Of a stretch of DNA of 64,000 nt, positions 10,309-19,938 are shown piece after piece. This stretch comes from Streptomyces sp. MST-110588 (lineage in GTDB: Bacteria > Actinomycetota > Actinomycetes > Streptomycetales > Streptomycetaceae), in NCBI RefSeq assembly GCF_022695595.1, contig NZ_CP074380.1, positions 6,724,501-6,788,500 on the forward strand. The letters are read 5' to 3'. Position 1 is the first letter of the stretch, and every line of letters begins with the position of its first letter. The notes beneath the pieces were generated by a model. The model ran no database searches. It was not told where the DNA came from and worked only from the letters and a program-made list of their open reading frames with translations. Position numbers and translations under genes: made by a program.

Positions 10309-13229
10309 GCGCCCAGCTCCGCCAGGACCCGGGCGGCGGGACCGTGGGCGACGATCCGGCCGGAGTCCATCGCGTAGACCGTGTCGGCCAGCCCGGCGAC
10401 CAGATCGAGGTCGTGCTCGACGATCAGCAGGGCGGTGCCGTCCGCCGCCAGCGCGCCGAGCAGTGTGGCCAGGGCGGCGACCTCGGCGCCGTCCAGTCCG
10501 GCGGTCGGCTCGTCCAGCAGCAGCGTGCGCGGCAGACCGGCGAGCGCGCGGGCCAGCTCGACGCGGCGCAGGGTTCCGGTCCCCAGCCCGGTGGCGGGGC
10601 GGACCGCAGCGGCCCGTCCAGGGAGAGCAGCCGCAGCGCCCGGTCGGTGGCTGCCCCGGGATGCCGTACGCCGCTCTGCTCGGCCCCGACCCGTACGTTG
10701 TCCGCCACACTCATCCCCTCGAACACGGCAGGCTGCTGGAACGTCCGCGCCAGCCCCAGCCGGGCGCGGGCGTGCGCGGAACGGCGGGTGATGTCCGTCC
10801 CGCCGAGCAGCACCCGGCCGGCGACGGGGCGCACGGTGCCGCTCAGGCAGTGGAAGAGCGTGCTCTTGCCCGCGCCGTTGGGGCCTATGAGGGCGGTGAC
10901 CCGCCCCGGTAGGACATCCAGCCCCACGCCGTCCAGCGCCGTGAACCCGTCGTAGACCGCCCGCACCTGACGGGCGGTGAGCCGGCCCGCCGCGTCGCTC
11001 CGCGGTGGCGGACCGGCGGACGCCCAGGGCTTCCCCGTGGGGCGTGCGGGGGCCGCCGCCGTCCGGGACGTCCGGGTCGGCGGGCCGGGGCGGGCGGGAT
11101 GCGGGTTCCGGTGCGGGGCGTACGGGTTCCGGACGTACGGCCGCGAGACGTGCCGATCTCAGACGTACCGATCTCGGACGGACGGATCTCAGGCGCACCG
11201 GTCCCGGACGCGCGGATTCCAGGTATACGGATCCCAGGTATACGGACCGCAGGCACACGCATTCCAGGCACACGCATCCCCGGCATACCGACGCGGGAAC
11301 GGGGGCCGGGTCGGCCGGGGGCGGTGCGAGGCGGGTGCGCAAGCGGGTGCGCACGCGGGCGGCCAGGGGAGTGGGGCGCGGGGCCGGGGCGGACAGGAAA
11401 CGGCCGGTGGTGGCGCGCAGCGCCTCGTACGGCCCTTGGGGCAGCCGGCCGGAAAGGACGGCCAGCACGCCGACGACCGCGGCGGCGGCGCCGCCCCGCG
11501 CGCCGGCGTCCAGCCCCACCAGCAGCACGGCCGCCGCCAGCGCGCCCAGCAGGCTGTCGGCACCCATGACCAGGACGGCCGCGAACCACAGCAGCCCGCG
11601 CACCGGGTCGTAGGCCCCCGGGTCGAAGGCCCGCAGTGCCATGCCGAGCATCCCGCCGCCGAGCGCGGCCAGCGCGGCACCGGCCGCGAACGCCTTCAGT
11701 TTCAGGGCCGGTACGGCCACGCCGGCCGCCCCCGCACCCGGTTCGTGGTCGCGCATCGCGGCCAGCGCCCGACCCGTACGGCCGCGCCGCAGCGCCGCGA
11801 CACACAGCAGCGCCAGCCCCAGCAGCACCAGTTCGAGGAGGTAGTAGGCGCGGTCGGCGGCGAAACCGGAGGGGCGGTCCAGGGCCAGGCCGGCGGTGGC
11901 GTACGGCTGCGCGAAGACGAAGCGGCTGACCGCGACCCCGATGGCGAGGGTGGCCAGTGCCAGCGCCAGGCCGTGCCGGCGGATGGCGGGCCAGCCGGTG
12001 AGCAGCCCGAGCGGGGCGACGAGCGCGGTGGCCAGCAGGAGCGCGGGGATTTCGGGTACGGCGGGCAGGCCCGGGAAGCGGCCCGCCGCCAGCAGCGCGG
12101 TGAACAGGGCGCCGAGCCCGGCGTACGCGGCCTGGCCCAGCGAGATCTGGCCGCCGCGGCCGGTGACCACGACCAGCGAGAGCAGGATCACGCCGAGGGC
12201 CGGCACCTGCATGGAGGTGTGCAGGTCGCTGCCGGCGAAGCCGAGCGGGAGCAGGAAGAGGATGCCGCACACGACCCATGCCCGGCCGTCGCGGCCGGGC
12301 AGCCGGCCCCGGCCCGGCCCGGTGCCGGTGGCCCCGGCGGTTCCGGTGGTCTCCCCGGCCCCGGCGGCGCCGGTGTGGGCGGGCAGGGCCCGCAGGGTGA
12401 GCGCGGCGATCAGCAGCGCGACGACGAAGAGGTTGGCGCCGACGGCCTGGAGGAGCGGTTCGAGACTGCCGTGCGGGTGCAGCCGGGTGAGCTGGCTCTG
12501 CGCCACCCCGACCGCCAGCGCCACCCCGACCGCGACCGGCAGGCTGCGCAGCCCGGCCGCCACCGCGACCGCCATCACCTCCATGACCAGCAGCGGCAGC
12601 CCGTAGGGGTCAAGGCGCAGCAGCGGCGCCAGCAGGACGCCGGTCAGGCCGGCGGTGAAGGAGCCGAAGGCCCAGCCGGCCGCGGCGACCCGGTCGGCGT
12701 CGATCCCGCTCAGGACGGCGAGCGGCCGGTTGTCGACGACGGCGCGCAGTTCGCGCCCGAAACGGGTCCAGCGGGTGACCGCCGCGACCCCGGCGGCCAG
12801 CACGACGGCCGTACCGAGCTGGACCCAGGGGTCGGCGGGCAGCAGGGCGGGCGCGTCCGCACGGGCCCCGGTCCCCCACAGCAGGCCCGCGCCGCCGATC
12901 ATCAGGACGAAGACCCCGAGCGAGGCGACGAGGGTGCGGGCCGGGCCGGCCCCGTGCACGGACAGGGGGCGGAAGACGGCGCGGTCCAGGACCACTCCGA
13001 TCGCGGGGGCGAGGAGGAGCAGGGTGACCGCCGCGGCCAGGGGCAGCGGCCAGTTCCACTCGACGGCCAACTGCCGCAGGGCGTACGCGCAGAGCATGGC
13101 GATGGCGCCGTGCGCGAAGTTCAGGACGCCGGTGGCGCGGTAGGTGACGATCAGGCCGATGCCGGTGAGCGCGGCGGCGCTGCCCACGGCCAGGCCCGCC
13201 AGGGTGAGGTCGTACGAGAGGGAGGCCAC
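10305..13229 (-). CDS. Fused LivH-LivM-LivG ABC transporter protein (with out-of-frame segment)
   Basis: About 975 residues. LivH permease lies at residues 1-290 (YRATGVLNFAHGAIAML) and LivM permease at about 325-640 (GRGGQISLGQAAYAGLGA), in one frame joined by a Gly/Thr-rich linker. A repeat-rich linker (about 645-745) leads to the LivG ATPase. The LivG N-terminal half, with GFTALDG and Walker A LIGPNGAGKST, is in another frame between about 11000 and 10600. The C-terminal half (LLLDEPTAGLDG, LLIVEHDLDLV) is back in the permease frame. The break at GGGG 10596-10599 is repaired by one base; the other lies near 10998-11005. The uncorrected frame is open throughout but lacks Walker A. GTG 13229 is chosen for the conserved ASLSYDLTLAG start. 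Confidence 0.82.
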   Translation of the reverse strand: MASLSYDLTLAGLAVGSAAALTGIGLIVTYRATGVLNFAHGAIAMLCAYALRQLAVEWNWPLPLAAAVTLLLLAPAIGVVLDRAVFRPLSVHGAGPARTLVASLGVFVLMIGGAGLLWGTGARADAPALLPADPWVQLGTAVVLAAGVAAVTRWTRFGRELRAVVDNRPLAVLSGIDADRVAAAGWAFGSFTAGLTGVLLAPLLRLDPYGLPLLVMEVMAVAVAAGLRSLPVAVGVALAVGVAQSQLTRLHPHGSLEPLLQAVGANLFVVALLIAALTLRALPAHTGAAGAGETTGTAGATGTGPGRGRLPGRDGRAWVVCGILFLLPLGFAGSDLHTSMQVPALGVILLSLVVVTGRGGQISLGQAAYAGLGALFTALLAAGRFPGLPAVPEIPALLLATALVAPLGLLTGWPAIRRHGLALALATLAIGVAVSRFVFAQPYATAGLALDRPSGFAADRAYYLLELVLLGLALLCVAALRRGRTGRALAAMRDHEPGAGAAGVAVPALKLKAFAAGAALAALGGGMLGMALRAFDPGAYDPVRGLLWFAAVLVMGADSLLGALAAAVLLVGLDAGARGGAAAAVVGVLAVLSGRLPQGPYEALRATTGRFLSAPAPRPTPLAARVRTRLRTRLAPPPADPAPVPASVCRGCVCLECVCLRSVYLGSVYLESARPGPVRLRSVRPRSVRLRSARLAAVRPEPVRPAPEPASRPPRPADPDVPDGGGPRTPHGEALGVRRSATAERRGGPAHRPSGAGGLRRVHGAGRRGAGCPTGAGHRPHRPQRRGQEHALPLPERHRAPRRRPGAARRDGHHPPFRARPRPAGAGADVPAACRVRGDECGGQRTGRGRAERRTASRGSHRPGAAAALPGRAAAVRPATGLGTGTLRRVELARALAGLPRTLLLDEPTAGLDGAEVAALATLLGALAADGTALLIVEHDLDLVAGLADTVYAMDSGRIVAHGPAARVLAELGA
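11148..11297. repeat. 15-bp tandem repeats encoding the LivM-LivG linker
   Basis: About ten degenerate 15-bp units (for example GTATACGGATCCCAG) in phase with codons. On the minus strand they encode pentapeptides such as SVYLG, SVYLE, SVRLR in the permease frame. The array ends about 140 bp upstream of the LivG domain. Confidence 0.85.
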
Positions 13230-13231
13230 CG

Positions 13232-13837
13232 TCAGGACTCCGGGGGCCGGGCGGGGCTCTCGCGGTCTTCGCCGGCCGCTGCGGTGGGCGGTTCGCAGAT
13301 CGGGCACGGCCGTAAGGGCAGGTCGTCACCGCCCAGCAGACCGGCCGCCAGTGGCGTGGCGTCCGGGCGGCCCGCCACCAGCGGGCAGCGCGGGCGGTGG
13401 AAGAGCGTGCCGCCGGGCACACCGAACAGCCTCTGGGGGGCCTGGCCGTGGTCGCCGGCAGTGGACCCGTCCTCGTCCGGAACCTGGGAGGCGGCCGGGG
13501 CACCCGTGCCGGTGTGCGGCGCGGCGGCGGTCGTCTCCTGCGCGCCCGGCTCCGTCGCGCCCGGCTCTCCTTCGTAGGCGACCAGCAGCCCGTACAGCTC
13601 CTCCACACGAGCCGCGGCCAGCCCCTGGTCACCGCGCGCCACCAGCATCGCCCCCGCGACGATCAGTGCCGCGCCCGGGATCGTGCAGGAGGCGAGATAG
13701 GGGATCTGGCGCTCGGCGAAGCGCTCGCCGGAGACGCCGTACCAGCCGATCGCACACAGCACGGCCCCGGCCGCCAGCGCCGCCCAGCCGCCCCACTGAA
13801 CCAGCCGTCCCCCGAACCGTGTTCGCGCCTCGCGCAT
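13232..13837 (-). CDS. Conserved membrane protein of unknown function
   Basis: 201 aa with two N-terminal transmembrane helices (about residues 12-35 and 50-70). An Ala/Pro/Thr-rich linker follows, then a C-terminal segment with LFHRPRCPLVAGRPDATPL and LPLRPCPICEPP. The spaced Cys residues suggest a small metal or disulfide site. It ends 2 nt before the LivH GTG, so it is the first gene of the transporter operon. The start at ATG 13837 has GAGGGGG 4 nt upstream. A role with the transporter is inferred from linkage only. Confidence 0.7.
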   Translation of the reverse strand: MREARTRFGGRLVQWGGWAALAAGAVLCAIGWYGVSGERFAERQIPYLASCTIPGAALIVAGAMLVARGDQGLAAARVEELYGLLVAYEGEPGATEPGAQETTAAAPHTGTGAPAASQVPDEDGSTAGDHGQAPQRLFGVPGGTLFHRPRCPLVAGRPDATPLAAGLLGGDDLPLRPCPICEPPTAAAGEDRESPARPPES

Positions 13838-13959
13838 CGGGCCCCCTCGCGGCATTCGCCGAATAGCTGCACTATGCCCTGTGGAACGGCACCTCAGAAG
13901 GCTCGTACGGGACCGACCGGAGACCGATCGAAGACCGACTACGGACGGTGGTGGGGACG

Positions 13960-14544
13960 ATGGCCCAAGGGGCAGGTGTGCGCCGGGCCCCGGCGCTGGC
14001 GGCGGCGGTGCTGCTCGTGGTGGCCGGGGCCGCCGGCTGCTCGGACGCCTCCGACGACGGTCAGCCGGCGCCCAGCGGCGTCACCTCGTCGGCGGGCACG
14101 CACAGTCCGGGCACGAACGGCAGGGGTACGCCGGGTTCGGGGACGACGACCGGTGCTCCGGGCTCGCCGGGCGGCAGCGCACCGGCCGATCCGGCCGCCG
14201 CCCGGCGTCAGATCGAGCAGAACTGGCAGAAGTTCTTCGACCCCAAGCTCTCCAACAGCCAGAAGGCCGCGTACTTGGAGAACGGTGCGGACCTCGCGCC
14301 GCTGCTGGCGGCGTTCAACGAGGACCGGCGCGGTCAGCAGGTCGCGGCCAAGGTCACCGGCGTCCGGTTCACCGCCTCGAACGAGGCGGACGTGACGTAC
14401 ACCCTCACCCTCAAGGGCGCCACCGCGCTGCCGGACGCCAAGGGGGTCTCCGTCCTCCAGGACAAGGTGTGGAAGGTGTCGGTCAAGACGCTGTGCGCCC
14501 TGGTGGCGATGAGCGGTGACGGCGTCAAGGCCCCGGGCTGCTGA
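13960..14544 (+). CDS. Secreted lipoprotein
   Basis: 194 aa with a lipoprotein signal: hydrophobic ALAAAVLLVVAGAAGC, with lipidated Cys in the lipobox. A Ser/Thr/Gly/Pro-rich spacer precedes a small globular C-terminal domain (ARRQIEQNWQKFFDPK ... YTLTLKGATALPDAKG). That domain resembles the secreted NTF2-like/Mtb12-type fold. It lies immediately upstream of the solute-binding protein gene, probably in one operon. Start at ATG 13960; GTG 13948 is possible. Confidence 0.75.
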   Translation: MAQGAGVRRAPALAAAVLLVVAGAAGCSDASDDGQPAPSGVTSSAGTHSPGTNGRGTPGSGTTTGAPGSPGGSAPADPAAARRQIEQNWQKFFDPKLSNSQKAAYLENGADLAPLLAAFNEDRRGQQVAAKVTGVRFTASNEADVTYTLTLKGATALPDAKGVSVLQDKVWKVSVKTLCALVAMSGDGVKAPGC

Positions 14545-14548
14545 CGAG

Positions 14549-15931
14549 GTGGGCGCCGCCCGGCCAAAGTCCGCCCGGCCAGAGCCCGCGCGCCCCCCGC
14601 GTCCGGTGCGTGCCCGCCGGTCCCGCCCGCGGCCGGCCGGCGCGGTGGCCGCGGCGCTGCTGCTCGCGCTGACCGCGGCCTGCGGGAGCAGGCTCCCGGA
14701 GAGCGACTTCGAGCACCGCGCCACGGCCCCCGCCGACGGCACGGCGCGTGCGCCCGTCACGGTCGGCATCGTGACGAGCGCCACGAGCCCGGTGGGCGGC
14801 GAGACGTTCACCGGGCCGCGCGACGGCGCCCGGGCGTACTTCGCGGAGCTGAACCGCAAGGGCGGCATCGGCGGCCGTCCGGTGGAGGTCGTCACCTGCG
14901 ACGACGGCGGCAGCGGGGTGGGCAACAACGAGTGCGTGCAAAAGCTGCTGGAGGAGCGGAAGGTCTTCGCCCTCGTGGCGACCACCGCCCTGGACTACGC
15001 GGGCGCGCCCCGGGTCAGCGAGGCGGGCGTCCCGGACATCGGCGGCCAGCCGATCGGCGCCGCGTACGACACCTATCCGCATCTGTACGGGATCTACGGC
15101 AGCCAGGCGCCGCGCGACGGGAAGGAACCGGGCTGGGGCGGCCGGCTGTACGGCGGCACGGAGGTCTACCGCTACTTCAAGCGCGCCCAGCGGGCCCGTA
15201 GCGCCGCGGTCGTCTCCTACAACCAGGCGTCCTCCGCCGCGTATGCGCGGCTGGTCGTGCGCGGCCTGGAGACCGAGGGGTACGACGTGATCACCGAGCA
15301 GGTCGACTTCGCGCTGCCCAATTTCCCGGCGGTGGCGGCCGATCTGCGCGATCGCGGCGCCGACCTGGTCTTCGACGCGATGGACACCCACGGCAACGCC
15401 CAGTTGTGCGAGGCGATGGACGCGGCGGGTGTGAAACCGACCGCCAAGGTCACCAATGTGCAGAACTGGTCGGACACGGTCGCCAAGGACTACAAGAACG
15501 CGCCGGGATGCCGTAACTCTCTCTGGGTGACCGGATCGAGCCGCAACTATGACGACACCGGCCACCCGGCCGTACGCCGGTTCCGGGAGGCGATGGCACG
15601 GCACGCCAAGGGCAAGCCGCTGTCCCAGTGGCAACTGGAGGGGTGGGCCGCGGCGATGTGGTTCACCGACGCCGCGCTCTCCTGCGGGCGCGACCTCACC
15701 CGCGCGTGTGTGGAGCGGTACGTCGGCCGGGGCCGTCCCTACACCGCCCGTGGCCTGCTGCTCCCGACGTCCTACACCCCCCGGCGCACGCCGCCCCGCA
15801 CGAGCCGTACGTGTCTGTCGGTGGCACGCTGGCAGGACGCGGCGCGCGGGGGCAAGGGCGGCTGGGTCACCCGGAGTGGCGACATGGACACCAACTGTTT
15901 TACCGTGCCCCAGCTCCCGTACCGGCCATGA
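14549..15931 (+). CDS. ABC transporter substrate-binding lipoprotein (branched-chain amino acid type)
   Basis: Extracellular ligand-binding protein of the LivJ/periplasmic-binding type I fold. The signal ends in the lipobox LTAAC. Mature features are VTVGIVTSATSPVGGETFTG, ARAYFAELNRKGGIGGRPVEV, the FALVATTALDYAGA segment and KVTNVQNWSDTVAKDY. GTG 14549 is chosen to start just after the upstream lipoprotein stop. It is divergent from livH-M-G-livF and is the obvious binding partner for that importer. The ligand is not predictable. Confidence 0.87.
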   Translation: MGAARPKSARPEPARPPRPVRARRSRPRPAGAVAAALLLALTAACGSRLPESDFEHRATAPADGTARAPVTVGIVTSATSPVGGETFTGPRDGARAYFAELNRKGGIGGRPVEVVTCDDGGSGVGNNECVQKLLEERKVFALVATTALDYAGAPRVSEAGVPDIGGQPIGAAYDTYPHLYGIYGSQAPRDGKEPGWGGRLYGGTEVYRYFKRAQRARSAAVVSYNQASSAAYARLVVRGLETEGYDVITEQVDFALPNFPAVAADLRDRGADLVFDAMDTHGNAQLCEAMDAAGVKPTAKVTNVQNWSDTVAKDYKNAPGCRNSLWVTGSSRNYDDTGHPAVRRFREAMARHAKGKPLSQWQLEGWAAAMWFTDAALSCGRDLTRACVERYVGRGRPYTARGLLLPTSYTPRRTPPRTSRTCLSVARWQDAARGGKGGWVTRSGDMDTNCFTVPQLPYRP

Positions 15932-16110
15932 AGGCGGGGGACGGAGTCGCCGTGAGGGCGGGAAGAGGGTGCGCCCGCCCGCCTCGCCGTGCCTCCTGGA
16001 ACGGGAGTACGCGTCAAGATCCATAAAAGTTCCCCGTCCTCGACACCGATGCCCTAACTTTTGAGGAACAACTTGGCCATGGGGACCAACCCGGAACCGT
16101 CCGCCCGGGT

Positions 16111-16122
16111 CTGAACGTTCAG
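16111..16122. promoter_or_regulatory. 12-bp palindrome in the gap before the next gene
   Basis: Perfect palindrome CTGAACGTTCAG in the 381-nt non-coding gap 15932-16312. It is followed by a second inverted element (CGAGCAACCTCG region). A regulator site is possible but unassigned. The remainder of the gap shows no gene. Confidence 0.35.
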
Positions 16123-16312
16123 AAGTGGGGCGAGCAACCTCGCCCGCGCGGGAAGACCATGGGATCGGACGGATGTACACCTCATTCCTGACTGGCCAGG
16201 CCGGCGGTGCCGGGGGGACCGGCATCGGGGGGACGGTCCGGACGGCCTGCGCCCCGGCTCGCGAGGCCGTGGTCACGGGAATGGCGGGAACTGCGGGAGG
16301 GGTGCGGACGGC

Positions 16313-17350
16313 ATGAACGCGTCAACATGCCCGTCTCCGGACGGCCCGCCGGAGCTGCGGGCCGACTGCATAGCGGACTCCGCGGGCGGGCTGACCTTCG
16401 ACGTCACCGCGCCGAGCCGCGAGGCCGACGCGGTCTGGAGCGCGGCGCTGGTGCTGCGGCTGCGCGGCGGCGACGGCGAGGCCGACGAGGTGCGGCTGCC
16501 GCTCGGCCCGACCTGCTCCGGGCGGCTGCGCGCCGTCCTGCCCAGCACCGTCGCGCTCGCCGAGGGGCGCTGGAACGCCTACGCGGACCTCGGTGACGGC
16601 CAGGAGGCGCGGCCACTGCTGCCGGGCGTCAACGACCTGCGCTCCCTGGTGGACCGCAGGCCGCTGGCCGGCATCGGCCGGCTCGGCGTACGCATCCCGT
16701 ACGCGACCAGGCACGGCAGTCTGGCGCTGCGGAGCTGGCTGCGCGGGCCGCACGCGGAGGCCGGTGAGCTGAGCCTCTCACCGGAAGGAGTGACGGTGCG
16801 CGGCCGGCTGTACGGTGCCGCGCTGGCGCCCGGCGCCATCGCCGAGGCCCGCTCGCGCGGAGCGGTGTCCCCTCTCGGTGGCGGGGACGCGGCCGACGGC
16901 ATGGACCGGGCCCCTTCCCGCGCCGACACCCCCTCCCGTACGGCGACGGCCCCCGGCGCGGGGACCTCCGGCCCGACGGGCCCCGGCGTCGCGGTCACCA
17001 CCACCGCCGCACCGGTCATCGCCGCCCCGGCCACCGGAGTGCCGGTCATCACCGTCCCCCTGACGGGCGAAGGCCCCGATTTCACCTTCACCCTGCCCTA
17101 CGAGCCGCTGGCCGGGCACTGGACGGGCGGCACCGAGCGCTGGGACCTGTGGGTGCGCGCCGCCGAGGACGCCGAGCCGGCCCGGATCGCCCGGCTGCTG
17201 GAGGACGCCCCGGACAGGAAGCAGACCGTCACCTATCCGGCGCTGCCCGTCGCCACGCGGACCGCCCGGGTCAGGATCGGCCCGTACTACACGCTCGACA
17301 ACGACCTGGCGATACGGGTCGCGGGCCGCACCGGCCCGGAGGCGGACTGA
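16313..17350 (+). CDS. Conserved hypothetical protein
   Basis: 345 aa, no signal peptide or membrane helix. Residues 1-190 look like repeated beta-sandwich modules (LTFDVTAPSREADAVW, VRLPLGPTC, LAEGRWNAYADLGDG). A Pro/Thr/Ala-rich low-complexity segment occupies about 200-245 and a second beta-rich module ends with TARVRIGPYYTLDNDLAIRV. Such proteins are common next to glycosyltransferases in Streptomyces, but none is adjacent here. The ATG has GGGAGGGG upstream. Function unknown. Confidence 0.7.
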   Translation: MNASTCPSPDGPPELRADCIADSAGGLTFDVTAPSREADAVWSAALVLRLRGGDGEADEVRLPLGPTCSGRLRAVLPSTVALAEGRWNAYADLGDGQEARPLLPGVNDLRSLVDRRPLAGIGRLGVRIPYATRHGSLALRSWLRGPHAEAGELSLSPEGVTVRGRLYGAALAPGAIAEARSRGAVSPLGGGDAADGMDRAPSRADTPSRTATAPGAGTSGPTGPGVAVTTTAAPVIAAPATGVPVITVPLTGEGPDFTFTLPYEPLAGHWTGGTERWDLWVRAAEDAEPARIARLLEDAPDRKQTVTYPALPVATRTARVRIGPYYTLDNDLAIRVAGRTGPEAD

Positions 17351-17491
17351 GAACCTGATCCGCACGCCCCCTGCGCCCGCCGGAGGCCACCGGCCCCGGC
17401 AGCCACGGGCGGCCCGGGGACGAACAGGCGGTACGGCACCGGCATAGTGCGGGCGAAGAGGGGCACCCGCATGCGTGGAGGTGCGAATCAC

Positions 17492-17662
17492 ATGGTTCCT
17501 GTACTTTTGGTTCTTCTTCTCGCGCTGATCCTCTTCGGCGCGGGGTTCGCGCTCAAGGCGCTGTGGTGGATCGCAGTGGCCGTACTGGTCGTCTGGCTCC
17601 TGGGCTTCCTGTTCCGCACCACGGGGAACGGGGGCTCGCGCGCCCGCTGGTACCGCTGGTAG
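17492..17662 (+). CDS. Small hydrophobic membrane protein
   Basis: 56 aa. It has two closely spaced transmembrane helices (VPVLLVLLLALILFGAGF and WWIAVAVLVVWLLGFLF) and a short basic tail ending RWYRW. Widely conserved in Streptomyces as an unassigned 'hydrophobic protein'. ATG 17492 is preferred because GGAGGTG lies 9 nt upstream, within the longer reading from 17471. Confidence 0.8.
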   Translation: MVPVLLVLLLALILFGAGFALKALWWIAVAVLVVWLLGFLFRTTGNGGSRARWYRW

Positions 17663-17681
17663 CCGCCAGGCCACCGCGGTC

Positions 17682-17702
17682 GCCCGGGGTGTCACCCCGG
17701 GC
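17682..17702 (+). terminator. Terminator hairpin
   Basis: Perfect 9-bp stem GCCCGGGGT/ACCCCGGGC with a 3-nt loop, 20 nt after the hydrophobic-protein stop and facing the 3' end of ctaD. Confidence 0.7.
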
Positions 17703-17882
17703 AGCGGCCGTCCACGAGAGCCGTCGGACCCGCCCATCCGTCTGTCCGTCCGGCCCCCGGCACCGCCGGGGGCCGAAAGCTGTCCGCGGGCCACGGGCCG
17801 ACGCATGCGTACGGCCGTACGGCACCGGCGCCGACACCGTACGCGCAGCCCGTACCCGCCTGCGCACCCGCACCCGCCATGC

Positions 17883-19574
17883 TCATTCCGGCCCGTGGGC
17901 CTTGCCCGCGGCCGTCTCGTCTTCCTCCTTCGCCCGCTGCGCCGTCTGGTGGTGATGCAGGTCGAAGGCGGGCGCCTCGGAGCGGATGCGCGGGATGGTG
18001 GTGAAGTTGTGCCGCGGCGGGGGACAGGACGTCGCCCACTCCAGGGAACGCCCGAAGCCCCACGGATCGTCCACCTCCACCTTCGTGCCGTACTTCGTCG
18101 TCCGCCAGACGTTGTACAGGAACGGCAGGGTGGACATGCCCAGCAGGAACGCGCCGACGGAGGAGACGGTGTTCAGCGTGGTGAAGCCGTCGGCCGTCAG
18201 GTAGTCGGCGATCCGGCGCGGCATACCCTGCGCGCCCAGCCAGTGCTGCACCAGGAAGGTGGTGTGGAAGCCGGTGAACAGCGTCCAGAAGTGGATCTTG
18301 CCGAGCCGTTCGTCGAGCATTCTGCCGGTGAACTTCGGCCACCAGAAATAGAAGCCGGCGAACATCGCGAAGACGACCGTCCCGAAGACCACGTAATGGA
18401 AATGGGCGACGACGAAATAGGTGTCGGTGACGTGGAAGTCCAGCGGCGGGGAGGCCAGGATCACCCCGGTCAGCCCGCCGAAAAGGAAGCTCACCAGGAA
18501 TCCGGTGGCCCACAGCATCGGTGTCTCGAAGGACAGCGAACCGTGCCACATCGTCCCGATCCAGTTGAAGAACTTCACCCCCGTCGGCACCGCGATCAGG
18601 AAGGACATGAAGGAGAAGAAGGGCAGCAGCACCGCGCCGGTCGCGAACATGTGGTGCGCCCAGACCACCACGGACAGCCCCGTGATGGCCATCGTCGCGC
18701 CGATCAGCATCGTGTAACCGAAGATCGGCTTGCGCGAGAAGACCGGGATGATCTCCGTGATGATGCCGAAGAACGGCAGCGCGATGATGTAGACCTCGGG
18801 GTGCCCGAAGAACCAGAACAGGTGCTGCCACAGCAGCGATCCGCCCCACTGCGCCTCGAAGACCACCGAGCCGAACCGCCGGTCCGCCTCCAGCACCAGC
18901 AGCGAGGCCGCCAGCACGGGGAAGGCGATCAGCACCAGGATCGAGGTGAACAGCACGTTCCAGGTGAAGACCGGCATCCGGAACATCGTCATGCCCGGCG
19001 CCCGCATCCCGATGATGGTCGCGACGAAGTTGACGGAACCCAGGATGGTGCCGAAGCCGGACAGCGCCAGCCCCATGATCCACATATCGGCGCCGATGCC
19101 GGGCGAGCGGGTCATCGAATTGAGCGGCGCGTAAGCCGTCCAGCCGAATTCGGCGCCCCCCGTCGGCGTCAGCAGACTGCCCAGGACGATCAGCCCGCCG
19201 AAGAGGAACAGCCAGTACGCGAGCATGTTCAGCCGGGGAAAGGCCACATCGGGGGAGCCGATCTGCAGCGGCATGATCTCGTTGGCGAAACCGGCGAAGG
19301 CGGGCGTGGCGAAAAGCAGCAGCATGATCGTGCCGTGCAGGGTGAACGCCTGGTTGAATTCCGCGTTCGTCATGATCTGCAGGCCCGGCCGGGCCAGTTC
19401 GGCACGCATCAGCAGGGCCAGCACACCGCCGATGAGGAAGAAACCGAAGGCCGTGATCAGATAGAGGTGACCGATCTTCTTGTGGTCGGTCGTCGTCAGC
19501 CAGCTCACCAGCACCGACCCTGGCCGGCGCACCACGACCGGTCCGGTGGGCGCCTGTGCCGTGTCCGTACCCAT
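17883..19574 (-). CDS. ctaD: Cytochrome c oxidase subunit I (orphan copy)
   Basis: Catalytic subunit of an aa3-type oxidase. It has twelve expected membrane spans with haem/copper ligands in place: [10 protein letters not shown] (haem a His), [10 protein letters not shown] (CuB His and cross-linked Tyr), WAHHMFATG (CuB His pair) and VAHFHYVV (haem a3/a His). Length 563 aa, usual. ATG 19574 has GAGGTG 7 nt upstream. No ctaC, ctaE or ctaF lies nearby, so this is a paralogue away from the main oxidase cluster. It sits directly downstream of gvpK on the same strand, 88 nt away, which hints at shared control. Confidence 0.95.
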   Translation of the reverse strand: MGTDTAQAPTGPVVVRRPGSVLVSWLTTTDHKKIGHLYLITAFGFFLIGGVLALLMRAELARPGLQIMTNAEFNQAFTLHGTIMLLLFATPAFAGFANEIMPLQIGSPDVAFPRLNMLAYWLFLFGGLIVLGSLLTPTGGAEFGWTAYAPLNSMTRSPGIGADMWIMGLALSGFGTILGSVNFVATIIGMRAPGMTMFRMPVFTWNVLFTSILVLIAFPVLAASLLVLEADRRFGSVVFEAQWGGSLLWQHLFWFFGHPEVYIIALPFFGIITEIIPVFSRKPIFGYTMLIGATMAITGLSVVVWAHHMFATGAVLLPFFSFMSFLIAVPTGVKFFNWIGTMWHGSLSFETPMLWATGFLVSFLFGGLTGVILASPPLDFHVTDTYFVVAHFHYVVFGTVVFAMFAGFYFWWPKFTGRMLDERLGKIHFWTLFTGFHTTFLVQHWLGAQGMPRRIADYLTADGFTTLNTVSSVGAFLLGMSTLPFLYNVWRTTKYGTKVEVDDPWGFGRSLEWATSCPPPRHNFTTIPRIRSEAPAFDLHHHQTAQRAKEEDETAAGKAHGPE

Positions 19575-19662
19575 CCACGCCACCTCGTTCGTCAGGAACG
19601 TACTCGGGGTCAGCACATGATGCTCGCGCGGGCGGTGCTCGCGCGAGAGGGCCTGCACCCTC

Positions 19663-19938
19663 TCACTCCCGGGGGAGCAGCGGACCCAACGGGCCGAGAT
19701 CCAGGTTGAGTTCGTCCGGCTCGATGCCGTACCGCTCGCACAGCTCGTTCATCCGCCGCTCCAGCAGCATCAGCGTCAGACCGATCCGCTCCTCCTGGTC
19801 CTCGCTGAGATCGCCCTGCTCGACCCGGCGCAGCGCCTGCCGCTCCATGAGCTGGTGCAGCAGCTCGACAATGGTGAGCACGAGCCGTACGAGGTCCCGT
19901 TCCACCGTGTCCTGGTCCAGTTCGACCCGTCGGGTCAC
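19663..19938 (-). CDS. gvpK: Gas vesicle protein GvpK
   Basis: 91 aa. GvpK signature segments are present: [28 protein letters not shown] and [15 protein letters not shown]. Small helical accessory protein of gas vesicle assembly. Last gene of the gvp operon; its GTG overlaps the gvpS stop by 4 nt. Confidence 0.92.
   Translation of the reverse strand: MTRRVELDQDTVERDLVRLVLTIVELLHQLMERQALRRVEQGDLSEDQEERIGLTLMLLERRMNELCERYGIEPDELNLDLGPLGPLLPRE

Noticed and set aside
10977..13577. Open frame of 866 codons on the plus strand
   Set aside because: Antisense to the LivHMG fusion; Gln/Gly/Arg/His-rich shadow frame.
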